A stretch of 64,000 nt of DNA, from assembly GCA_964542455.1 (NCBI GenBank), contig CAZIUC010000007.1:69100-133099 (forward strand), read 5' to 3'. How positions within the stretch are numbered: position 1 is the first letter of the stretch; every line of letters starts with the position of its first letter. Below the pieces are notes generated by a model. That model was given only the letters and a program-made list of their open reading frames with translations, searched no databases and was not told where the DNA came from. Made by a program: the position numbers and the translations under genes. The stretch comes from PFJX01 sp964542455 (GTDB taxonomy: Bacteria; Pseudomonadota; Gammaproteobacteria; Burkholderiales; Thiobacillaceae). Shown in pieces: positions 17,854-25,729 of this stretch.

Positions 17854-17948
17854 TATGCGGCTGCCCGGTGTTCCGGATCGTTTGCCGTCCATTTCGGACA
17901 GGAATGTAGAGATAGTGGGTTTTGCCGTCGATATGCCCAAAGGCATAG
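17854..17948. repeat. 95-bp tag at the broken end of RTX copy 3 (copy B)
   Basis: About 79% identical to 13751-13845 by ungapped hand alignment, with the same terminal hairpin and the same fusion to a truncated RTX core frame. Confidence 0.8.
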
Positions 17949-18106
17949 CACCGCCACCACGCTGTTCGCCCCCTCGTTGGCGAGCCACCCCGTCGCCTTG
18001 AGATAGCCAGAATCGTCGACGTCGAAGGCCACGCCGGAGTGGGCCTGGTCCGCAAGGGCAATGCCGTCGCCGTCGAGGTCGAGGATCATGGGGCGGAACA
18101 CTTGTC

Positions 18107-18145
18107 GCCCCTCTCCCGCAGGTGGGAGAGGGGCCGGGGGTGAGG
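18107..18145. repeat. PLPGGEG-family palindromic repeat variant in RTX fragment 3
   Basis: A CCCCTCTCCC / GGGAGAGGGG hairpin with a longer GCAGGT centre. On the minus strand it encodes SPPAPLPPAGEGRQ at the same site as the element in copies 1 and 2. Confidence 0.85.
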
Positions 18146-18331
18146 ACAATTGCGGCGCGGCGAGCCTGCCCGCGAGTTTGCCAGCTCTCGCGGCCCGGTC
18201 TTCCTCGCTCAGCCCCGCGTCGTTGAGCCGGTTCGCGCTTTGCAAGCGGGCGGTGTCCGCCTCCCACTGCGGGACGATGGCGCCGTGTTCCAGGGACATG
18301 ACCGACGTGTACTTCGGCATCTCCGCCGCCG

Positions 18332-18535
18332 ATGTCGAGGCGGCCGGCATCGTATCCTTCCCTGGCCGATCTGATGTCCGACAGCAGCAGCCTGGATGGG
18401 CTCCTGGGCACCGCCGAACCGGCCGCTTCTTTCGACTTCACGGCCGCCGCCTGCAACGATGCCTTTGCCGGCAGCGCTCTGGAAGCAATGAAGCAGCTTG
18501 CCGAACTGGTCGATCAGCAGGTGGCCTATGCCTGA
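18332..18535 (+). pseudogene. 3' remnant of an unidentified plus-strand gene
   Basis: An open frame of up to 67 codons ends at 18535 and is followed 46 bp later by a strong terminator on the same strand, as expected for a real gene end. The peptide (LADLMSDSSSLDGLLGTAEP... AMKQLAELVDQQVAYA) is acidic and helical. No ribosome site precedes the ATG at 18332 and the upstream side abuts the inverted RTX fragment, so the 5' part appears to have been lost in a rearrangement. A genuine small gene cannot be excluded. Confidence 0.4.
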
Positions 18536-18581
18536 TAGCGGCGGGGGAGGGGCGTAAGCCCCAACTCTGGCGCTGGCAAGG

Positions 18582-18607
18582 AAAAGGGGCCGAAAGGCCC
18601 CTTTTTT
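18582..18607 (+). terminator. Intrinsic terminator
   Basis: The 9-bp stem AAAGGGGCC with a GAAA tetraloop is followed by a T6 run. It points rightward and closes whatever gene ended at 18535. Confidence 0.88.
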
Positions 18608-18679
18608 GTAGCGCCGACGCCCTCGCCGGCTTCGTGGGACTGATTAGATGAACGAGGCCGGCGAGGCGCCGGCGCTACA
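18607..18679. repeat. TGTAGCGCCG-family inverted repeat
   Basis: Arms beginning TGTAGCGCCG and ending CGGCGCTACA, with inner CCTCGCCGGC / GCCGGCGAGG arms, flank a 26-bp centre. It is related to 2836-2883 and lies directly after the terminator. Confidence 0.85.
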
Positions 18680-18743
18680 GGTGAAGCCGCCTGGGCCATA
18701 ATGCTGGCCCTTTCCGCGCCAGTAGTGAAACAACCGCAAAACC

Positions 18744-19970
18744 ATGCTGAACGCTCTCTGGATCGGATTTTTTCTGACCGCCTTCGGCGCCGCCGTGATG
18801 CAGTTTCTCGGTGGCGACCAGGGTATTTTCGCGGCGGTGATGAAAGCCGCCTTCGACGCCGCCAAGACCGCTTTCGAGGTGGCGCTGGGGCTGACCGGGG
18901 TGATGTGCTTGTGGCTGGGGGTGATGAAAATCGGCGAGCGGGCCGGCTTTCTCGCGCTTCTCGGACGCTGGCTTGCGCCGCTGTTCGCGCGCCTGTTTCC
19001 CGACGTGCCGCGCGGGCACCCGGCGCTGGGTTCGGTCACCATGAACATGGCGGCCAACATACTCGGTCTCGACAACGCGGCCACGCCGATCGGCCTCAAG
19101 GCGATGCGCGAACTGCAAGAACTGAACCCGGACAAGGAAACGGCCAGCAACGCACAAATTCTTTTTCTGGTGCTCAACGCCTCGTCCGTGACCCTGTTGC
19201 CGGTGACCATCTTCACCTATCGCGCGCAGATGGGCGCGGCGGACCCCACCGATGTATTCATCCCGATACTGATGGCCACCTATTGCTCCACGCTGGTCGG
19301 ATTTTTCTTCGTCGCGACGGTGCAGCGCATCCGCCTGGATGCCGTGGTGCTGGCCTGGATGGGGGGGCTGTCCGCCGTGGTGGGCGGCCTGGCCTGGTAT
19401 TTCGCCCATCTGCCGGCCGCCGTGATGACCGCGCAGTCGTCGCTGTTGAGCAATTTTCTGTTGCTGGCGCTGATCGTGATCTTCCTCATCGGCGCGCTGG
19501 TGAAAAAGGTGAATGCTTACGAGGCCTTCATCGAGGGCGCGAAAGAGGGCTTCCACACGGCGGTGACCATCATTCCCTACCTGGTGGCGATGCTGGTGGC
19601 CATCGCCATGCTGCGCGCCAGCGGAGCGTTGCCGGCCTTCGTCGAGGCGGTGCGCGCCGGGGTCATGGCCCTGGGTTTCGATGCCGCCTGGGTGGATGGC
19701 CTGCCGACCATGCTGATGAAGCCCCTGTCCGGTTCCGGCGCCCGGGCCATGATGGTGGAAACCATGCGGGCCTCCGGAGCCGATTCCTTTGCCGGGCGTC
19801 TGGCCAGCATCGTCCAGGGCAGCACCGAGACGACGTTTTATGTATTGGCGGTGTATTTCGGCGCGGTCGGCATCAAGCGCGTGCGCCACGCCGTGGCCGC
19901 CGGCCTGATGGCCGACCTGGGCGGATTCGTCGCGGCGGTGTTCGCGGCCTATCTGTTTTTTGGCGCGTGA
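18744..19970 (+). CDS. SpmA-SpmB-like nucleoside-recognition (Gate) domain membrane protein
   Basis: The 408-aa hydrophobic product has about ten predicted membrane segments. It matches the fused SpmA+SpmB arrangement found in many non-sporulating bacteria. The first half carries HPALGSVTMNMAANILGLDNAATPIG-type motifs (MNMAANxLGLxNAATP) and the second half the matching KEGFHTAVxIIPYLVAM and GSTETTFYVLAVYFGAVG motifs typical of SpmB. Known family members are predicted transporters, and the substrate is unknown. It is a single transcription unit between two palindromic repeats. Confidence 0.88.
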   Translation: MLNALWIGFFLTAFGAAVMQFLGGDQGIFAAVMKAAFDAAKTAFEVALGLTGVMCLWLGVMKIGERAGFLALLGRWLAPLFARLFPDVPRGHPALGSVTMNMAANILGLDNAATPIGLKAMRELQELNPDKETASNAQILFLVLNASSVTLLPVTIFTYRAQMGAADPTDVFIPILMATYCSTLVGFFFVATVQRIRLDAVVLAWMGGLSAVVGGLAWYFAHLPAAVMTAQSSLLSNFLLLALIVIFLIGALVKKVNAYEAFIEGAKEGFHTAVTIIPYLVAMLVAIAMLRASGALPAFVEAVRAGVMALGFDAAWVDGLPTMLMKPLSGSGARAMMVETMRASGADSFAGRLASIVQGSTETTFYVLAVYFGAVGIKRVRHAVAAGLMADLGGFVAAVFAAYLFFGA

Positions 19971-19978
19971 GCCAAGCT

Positions 19979-20033
19979 GTAGGGTGCGCCGCGCGCACCA
20001 TGTGACGTGAACGGTGCGCGCGGCGCACCCTAC
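19979..20033. repeat. GTAGGGTGCGCC-family inverted repeat
   Basis: Two 21-bp arms are perfect complements around a 13-bp centre, filling almost the whole gap between the SpmAB-like gene and the DUF748 gene. The TACGAAAGGA following it provides the ribosome site of the next gene. Confidence 0.9.
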
Positions 20034-20048
20034 GAAAGGAGATGAAGC

Positions 20049-23000
20049 ATGTCGTCCCGCCTGCGTTCCCTGCTTCTGAAAACCCCCATCAAGATCGCCA
20101 TCGGTCTGGTCGCGGCCTGGTTCCTGTTTGCCTGGTTCGGCTTCGAGCCGTTGCTGAAATGGGCGGCGCCGAAATACATCGCCGACAAGAGCCGGCACAC
20201 GCTCAGCCTGCAAGCCGCCAGATTCGATCCGCTGCGCCTGTCCATCGACCTGAAGGGCCTGAAGCTGGCCGAGCCGGATGGCAAGCCGTTGCTGGCATTC
20301 GATGAACTGTTTGTTGATTTCGCCGCCGCCAGCCTGTTCAACTGGGCATACACCTTCGACACCATCCGCCTGGTGGCGCCGAATGCGCATGTGGAGCTGC
20401 GCGCCGATGGCAGCCTCAACTGGACCGCGCTGATCGAGGCGCTGAAAAGCAAGGACGAGGAAGAAGACAAGCCGCTGCCGCGCCTGCTGATTCGCCAGAT
20501 CGCCCTGGAGAAAGGCCGCGTCGAATTCGCGGATCGGAGAGTGAGCTTTGAAACCGCGCTGATCCCGCTCGATCTGACCCTGAACGACCTCTCCACCCTG
20601 CCCGACGACAAGGGCAGCTACACCCTGTCCGCCAGCACGCGCCTGGGCGCGCGCATCCGCTGGAAGGGCGGTGTGACGCTGACCCCCCTCGCGGCGAGTG
20701 GCGAACTGGGGATCGACAAGGTGACGCTGGCCAACTATTGGCCCTATCTGGCGGGCAAGCTGAACACGGCGCCGCCGGCGGGCAGCGCCGGCCTGACGCT
20801 GAATTACCGGATGGGCTATGCCGACAAGCGCTTGTCACTACTCCTGGACAGGCTGGGGCTCAACCTGGAAGGCCTGGCATTGCGCGGCGACAAGGCCGCG
20901 CGCGACGCCATCACGCTCGACCATGTAGTGCTCAGCGGCGGGCGCTTCGATCTGGAAAAACGGCAGCTCGACATCGGCGAGATCGCGCTGTCCGGCGGCA
21001 AGGTGGATGTGCGGCGCGACAGGGCGGGGCGGCTGGATGTGATGGATTGGTTCAAGCTCCCCTCCCCCCCCGGGGGAGGGGCTGGGGGAGAGGGAAAGGG
21101 GGCGGCTCCAGAAAAGACCGTTACCAGAGCCAACCCGACCGACTCCGCTCCCGGCGGGGGAGGGGAGGCCTGGCGCGTCAACCTCGCCAAATTCTCACTT
21201 AACGGCATCGGCATTCACGTCAACGACGCCGGTTTCGCCACGCCGATAGACGCCGAGATCGGCAATCTCCAGGTGGGTTTCACGGCCCGCGCGGAAGCCG
21301 GAGGTGCGAAGACCCAGGCCGTGCTGGACGAACTCGGCGTCGCGCTTTCCGGCATTCGTCTGGTTTCCGGAAAGACGCCGTTGCTCGTGCTCGGCGGCCT
21401 CCAACTGGAACAAGGGAAACTCGACCTGGGCACGCGCGAAGCGCAGGTCGGCCAGGTGGCGCTGGCGAACGGCAAGATGGAGCTGCGCCGTGATACCAAG
21501 GGGCGTATCGCTTTGCTGGAGGCTTTCAAAACCGCTTCCGGGAAGCCCGTCGCCGCGCCCCCTCAATCAGTGCAAAAAGAAGCGGCCTGGCGTTATCGCG
21601 TGGATCAGGTCGGTCTGGCCGGTTTCCAGGTCGCCGTGCGCGATGAAACCGTGCGGCCCGCCGGCGGCCTGACCTTGCAAGGAATCGAGGCAACGGCTCG
21701 TGGCCTCAGCGAAAACCTGGAAACGCCTCTGCCGGTGAAGCTCGCTTTCCGGGTCAAGGAAGGTGGTCGCTTCCAAGCCTCGGGCAAGGTCATTCCCGCC
21801 CGCCTGCGCGCCGACATCAGGCTGAAGCTCGATGCCCTTGCCCTGGCGCCCGCGCAACCCTGGCTGAGCCAGGCCGCGAATCTGCAACTGGCTTCCGGGC
21901 GCGCCACCACGCAAGGCCGGGTCAAGTTCGACGGCAAGGCCGCCGCGGACAAGCAGGTCAGTTTCAAGGGCGGCTTCACGGTCGATGATCTGATGCTCAA
22001 GGAAAGTGAAACCGGCGACCGCTTCCTTGCATGGAAGCGCCTGACCAGCGACACGGTCAGCGCCACGCCCGCTGGCCTGGATATCGACGAGCTCAAGCTT
22101 GATGGCCTCGGTGCCAAGCTCATCATCTATCAGGACAAGACGGTCAATCTGAAGAAGATTCTCCGGGCCGCGGAAGGCAGCAAGGACGTCACTGGCGCGC
22201 CACCCATTGCGCCGGCATCCTTGCCGGCGTCTGTTGCGCCAGCCGCCCCCGCCTTCCGCCTCAACATCGACCGTGTGCGCGTCGAGCACGGCGAAGTCGA
22301 TTTCGCCGATCTTTCCCTGCGCCTGCCGTTCGGCACCCGTGTTCACGACTTCAAGGGCGCCCTCAACGGCATTTCCAGTCAACCTGGCACAGCGGCGGAA
22401 CTGGAACTGGACGGGGGCGTGGACGAATACGGCCTGGCGCGCGTGGTGGGACAGGTCGACTTGTTCGATCCCACCGGATTCATGGACATCAAGACCGTGT
22501 TCCGCAACGTCGAGATGGTCAACCTTACGCCCTATACCGCCACCTTCGCTGGCTACAAGATCGCTTCTGGCAAGCTTTCGCTGGACCTGGAATACAAGAT
22601 CAAGAAGCGAGAAATGCTGGGCGAGAACCAGATCATCATGGACAAACTCATCCTGGGAGAGAAGCTCGAAGGTCCCGACATCAAGCACCTGCCGCTGGAA
22701 CTGGCCATCGCCATCCTGCAAGACTCGGATGGCAAGATTGACCTCGGCCTGCCAGTCTCCGGCAGCCTGGATGATCCGCAATTCAGCTATGGCCGCATCA
22801 TCGGCAAGGCCATCGGCAACATTCTCACCAAGATCGTCACGGCACCGTTCCGGGCGCTCGCCCGTCTCTTCGGCGGCAATGGTGAAAAGCTGGAACAGAT
22901 CACCTTTGAAGCCGGCGAACAAGGTCTTACACCGCCGGAAAAGGAGAAGTTCAACCAGATCGCCAAGGTTCTCAACAAACGTCCCGGCCTCGCGCTGACC

Positions 23001-23552
23001 GTGCACGGCGCCTGGTCCGCCGAAATCGACCGTCCGGTGATGAAAGAGCGGCAACTGCGCCGCGCCGTGCTGGAGAAGATGGGGGTGAAGCTGGCGCCGG
23101 ACGAAGAGGCCGGCCCCATTTCCACCGCCAATCCCAAGGCCCAAAGCGCTCTGGAAGCCCTCTATGCCATGCGCTTCGGCGAACCGGACTGGAAGGCGCT
23201 GCAAGCCCGGTGGCTCCAGGCCAATCCCGAGAAGAAACAGGGCGTCGGCAAAATGCTGTCGCGCCTGAATGGCCTGATCAAGCCGGAACAGCCGCTCGCG
23301 GAAGCTGAACTATCCGCCCTCAAGGGGAGCGATCTTCACGCCTTGCTTCATGCCCGCCTGCTGGAACAGGAAACCGTCAGTGACGAGACCCTGAAAGAGC
23401 TGGCCGAGCAGCGGTCACAAGCCATCGTCGCCGGCCTCGCAGCGGCCGGCGCCCCGCCCGAACGCGTCCGGACGGCCGTGATCGAGCCTTTTCTGGGTGA
23501 GGGAAAAGAAGTTCCGGTGAAGATGGAGTTAGGGGTGGCGACAAAGCACTGA
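20049..23552 (+). CDS. DUF748 (AsmA-like) envelope protein
   Basis: The 1167-aa product has one N-terminal membrane anchor (about 13-33) and a long periplasmic beta-rich body with repeated AsmA-like units. The C-terminal part has the hallmark DUF748 block (LTPYTATFAGYKIASGKLSLDLEYKI, then LGLPVSGSLDDPQFSYG). AsmA-like proteins are implicated in lipid transport to the outer membrane and envelope integrity; the exact role here is not known. Residues about 337-375 are a low-complexity Pro/Gly-rich insertion produced by an in-frame palindromic repeat at 21058-21095. The AAAGGAGATGAAGC site before the ATG is good. Confidence 0.9.
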   Translation: MSSRLRSLLLKTPIKIAIGLVAAWFLFAWFGFEPLLKWAAPKYIADKSRHTLSLQAARFDPLRLSIDLKGLKLAEPDGKPLLAFDELFVDFAAASLFNWAYTFDTIRLVAPNAHVELRADGSLNWTALIEALKSKDEEEDKPLPRLLIRQIALEKGRVEFADRRVSFETALIPLDLTLNDLSTLPDDKGSYTLSASTRLGARIRWKGGVTLTPLAASGELGIDKVTLANYWPYLAGKLNTAPPAGSAGLTLNYRMGYADKRLSLLLDRLGLNLEGLALRGDKAARDAITLDHVVLSGGRFDLEKRQLDIGEIALSGGKVDVRRDRAGRLDVMDWFKLPSPPGGGAGGEGKGAAPEKTVTRANPTDSAPGGGGEAWRVNLAKFSLNGIGIHVNDAGFATPIDAEIGNLQVGFTARAEAGGAKTQAVLDELGVALSGIRLVSGKTPLLVLGGLQLEQGKLDLGTREAQVGQVALANGKMELRRDTKGRIALLEAFKTASGKPVAAPPQSVQKEAAWRYRVDQVGLAGFQVAVRDETVRPAGGLTLQGIEATARGLSENLETPLPVKLAFRVKEGGRFQASGKVIPARLRADIRLKLDALALAPAQPWLSQAANLQLASGRATTQGRVKFDGKAAADKQVSFKGGFTVDDLMLKESETGDRFLAWKRLTSDTVSATPAGLDIDELKLDGLGAKLIIYQDKTVNLKKILRAAEGSKDVTGAPPIAPASLPASVAPAAPAFRLNIDRVRVEHGEVDFADLSLRLPFGTRVHDFKGALNGISSQPGTAAELELDGGVDEYGLARVVGQVDLFDPTGFMDIKTVFRNVEMVNLTPYTATFAGYKIASGKLSLDLEYKIKKREMLGENQIIMDKLILGEKLEGPDIKHLPLELAIAILQDSDGKIDLGLPVSGSLDDPQFSYGRIIGKAIGNILTKIVTAPFRALARLFGGNGEKLEQITFEAGEQGLTPPEKEKFNQIAKVLNKRPGLALTVHGAWSAEIDRPVMKERQLRRAVLEKMGVKLAPDEEAGPISTANPKAQSALEALYAMRFGEPDWKALQARWLQANPEKKQGVGKMLSRLNGLIKPEQPLAEAELSALKGSDLHALLHARLLEQETVSDETLKELAEQRSQAIVAGLAAAGAPPERVRTAVIEPFLGEGKEVPVKMELGVATKH
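21058..21095. repeat. PLPGGEG-family repeat in frame in the DUF748 gene
   Basis: A CTCCCC / GGGGAG hairpin with G-rich tail encodes LPSPPGGGAGGEG. A second GC-rich stretch with Gly codons follows near 21150-21168. Confidence 0.85.
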
Positions 23553-23612
23553 GTCCGTAGGCTGGTGTAGGTGTGGCCGCAACTCCGCCTATGCGACTTA
23601 GGTAAATACGCC

Positions 23613-23639
23613 TCAAGTTTTATCCCTTGGAGCCGAAAG
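23613..23639 (+). promoter_or_regulatory. Sigma-28 (FliA)-type promoter of the chemoreceptor gene
   Basis: TCAAGTTT (23613-23620), 11 bp, then GCCGAAAG (23632-23639). Against the enterobacterial FliA consensus TAAAGTTT-N11-GCCGATAA this is 7/8 and 6/8 with exact spacing. It lies 39 bp before the chemoreceptor ATG. Confidence 0.65.
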
Positions 23640-23678
23640 AGATGCCTTCCCAACAGCAACCCTGGCTCAGGAGCCTTC

Positions 23679-25328
23679 ATGTTCAACAATCTCAAGATCG
23701 CCCACCGTCTGTGGCTCACTTCCATGCTGGCGGGCAGCTTGTTTTTCATTTCCGTGGTTGCCGGCTACCTGGGTTTGACAGCGGCGGAAAAATCGCTGAA
23801 GTCGGTATTCGAAGATCGGGCGGTGCCCATGCACGACCTGTCCCGCGTCGGCACGATCATCCAGGAAAACGCCAGCCATATCCTGCTTGCCTACCAGCAT
23901 GACCCGATGGGCCCGCTGCATGCGGTTCATGACCACCCGCTCACCTTGCACCTGGAGGCGATGGACAAAGGCAAAGGGGAGATCGACGCCATCTGGACCA
24001 AATACATGGCCACCCATCTCACCGATGAAGAAAAAGCCCTGGCGGCGGATTTCAGCGAGAAACGCAAAGCCTGGGTCGCGAAGATGGTGGAAGCCAGGGA
24101 AGGAATCTCTGCCGGAAATTACAGCCCTGACGCGATGGCGCGTTTCCTGAAAGCCGGCCGTGAGGAGGGCAAGGCCGCGAGCGAGGCCATGGAAAAATTG
24201 ATGACCTATCAGGAAACCGTGGCGCGACAGGAATACGAGGCGGCTGCGGCGCGTGTACAGACACACATCTGGTTTTATGGCGTGTTGATCGTGATTGGCG
24301 TCTTGGGTGTGTTGGGCATGTCCTTGCTCACGATTCGCCGCATCACTCATAGCCTATCGATGGCGAGTGCCATGGTCGAGGCGATTGCTTCCGGCGACCT
24401 CACTCACCCGGTTCCGCAATCCGGTTCCGATGAAATCGGCGTGATGCTGGGCAAACTCTCGGTCATGCAGAGCAGCCTGCGTGAACTGATCAGCGCGGTA
24501 CGAAACAACGTGAACAATCTCGATCGCGAAGCGACAGAACTTTCGGCGGCATCGTCCAGCAGCGCGCACGCCAGCGAAGCCCAGTCGGAAGCCGCTTCCA
24601 GCATGGCAGCCTCGGTGGAACAGCTTTCCGTGTCCATCGACCAGGTCGAAGAACATGCGCGGGAGGCGCGTGGTGTCACCCTGACTTCCGGCAGCCAATC
24701 GGAAGAGGGTGGTCGCATCATCCACGAGGCGGCCAGCGAGATGGGCCGTATTGCCGAGGCGGTGAACGCCACCGCCGGTACCATCCGGCAACTGGAAGAT
24801 TATTCCGGGCAGATTTCCAGCATCGTCAGCGTCATCAAGGACATCGCCGATCAGACCAACCTGTTGGCGCTCAATGCGGCCATCGAAGCCGCGCGGGCGG
24901 GCGAGCAGGGACGTGGTTTCGCGGTCGTGGCCGACGAAGTGCGCAAACTGGCCGAGCGCACCGCCAATTCCACCCAGGAAATCACCACCATGATCGGCAA
25001 GATCCAGCAGGGCACGCAGCGCGCCGCGCAGGAAATGGAGTCCGGCGTGCAGCGGGTCAACGATGGCGTCAACCTGGCGCACAAGGCGGGTGATTCCGTA
25101 ACCGGCATTCGTGCCAGCTCCGAAAAAGTTACCCATGCCGTGGATGACATCAACCTTGCACTCAAGGAACAGGCGGTTGCCGCGCGGGAAATTGCCCAGA
25201 AGGTGGAGCGCATCGCCCAGGGCGCCGAAGAAAATAGTGCCGCCATCAACCTGACTGCCGCTTCCGCCGAACAGTTGCGGATGCTGTCCAGTGATCTTCA
25301 GCAACTGGCTGGGCGCTTCCGGGTTTGA
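23679..25328 (+). CDS. Methyl-accepting chemotaxis protein
   Basis: The 549-aa product has a first membrane helix (about 10-30), a helical periplasmic ligand-binding domain of the four-helix-bundle type, a second helix (about 195-215), HAMP (about 215-270) and a cytoplasmic signalling coiled coil. The hairpin tip is the highly conserved DQTNLLALNAAIEAARAGEQ region. There is no C-terminal CheR-tethering pentapeptide. The ATG at 23679 is chosen over an upstream one at 23571 because CAGGAG precedes it by 5 bp and the protein then begins directly before the first membrane helix. Its ligand is unknown. The sequence upstream suggests transcription with the flagellar regulon. Confidence 0.95.
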   Translation: MFNNLKIAHRLWLTSMLAGSLFFISVVAGYLGLTAAEKSLKSVFEDRAVPMHDLSRVGTIIQENASHILLAYQHDPMGPLHAVHDHPLTLHLEAMDKGKGEIDAIWTKYMATHLTDEEKALAADFSEKRKAWVAKMVEAREGISAGNYSPDAMARFLKAGREEGKAASEAMEKLMTYQETVARQEYEAAAARVQTHIWFYGVLIVIGVLGVLGMSLLTIRRITHSLSMASAMVEAIASGDLTHPVPQSGSDEIGVMLGKLSVMQSSLRELISAVRNNVNNLDREATELSAASSSSAHASEAQSEAASSMAASVEQLSVSIDQVEEHAREARGVTLTSGSQSEEGGRIIHEAASEMGRIAEAVNATAGTIRQLEDYSGQISSIVSVIKDIADQTNLLALNAAIEAARAGEQGRGFAVVADEVRKLAERTANSTQEITTMIGKIQQGTQRAAQEMESGVQRVNDGVNLAHKAGDSVTGIRASSEKVTHAVDDINLALKEQAVAAREIAQKVERIAQGAEENSAAINLTAASAEQLRMLSSDLQQLAGRFRV

Positions 25329-25336
25329 ATGTATTT

Positions 25337-25665
25337 CCCCCCTTTCCCAAAGGGGGGCGGGGGGGATTTGGCAAGGCTTGCACTGGCGACACCCATATAT
25401 AGATCTCCCCCCCCAGCCACCCTTTGGAAATGGCTGTTACCGTTAACTGGTGATGCGACAGAAAACGCCCAAGGGAGTGGTCTCCCTTTTTTTCAAAGGG
25501 GGAATAAGGGGTACCGAAGGGTAGGGGCTTCATCAGATTTAGCGACGTTTTCTTGTGCAACCGTTTCAGAAATCCCCCCTAACCCCCCTTTGAAAAAGGG
25601 GGGAACCACCGCACCAACCGCATCACCAGGTAACGGAAAACGAGCCTTGGAAAAGGGGGGGGCGT
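25337..25665. repeat. Cluster of KGG-family palindromic repeats (gene-free 25329-25729)
   Basis: Full units lie at 25337-25369 and 25570-25603, with a variant at 25482-25515 that is joined to a second conserved module, GGTACCGAAGGGTAGGGG followed by CTTCATCAGATTT. A partial G-rich piece lies near 25650. Nothing else is recognisable in the 400-bp interval, apart from the immediate upstream region of the Ppx/GppA gene. Confidence 0.88.
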
Positions 25666-25729
25666 TACATAGCCCTGTCGCATCATTACGGCATAATCAC
25701 CCGGCTTCCTCATTTGTCCTCCCCCCCCC

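Larger units (their letters stand above)
17853..18300 (-). pseudogene. Third RTX core fragment
   Basis: From about 18298 down to about 17965 the minus strand encodes a block homologous to the RTX core (LEHGAIVPQWEADTARLQ ... LDLDGDGIALAD ... SGYLKATGWLANEGA). Both sides are broken: homology starts abruptly at 18300 against a plus-strand remnant, and ends in the same type of 95-bp tag as RTX copy 2, stopping at 17853 with AANDPEHRAAA. No start codon context or signal is present, so this is a gene remnant. Its in-frame hairpin repeat at 18107-18145 is a sequence variant of that in the other two copies. Confidence 0.85.

Noticed and set aside
25337..25640. Possible CRISPR array in the clustered repeats
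   Set aside because: Repeat units are palindromic, vary in spacing and orientation, and similar units also lie inside genes; no regular spacers or cas genes are present.
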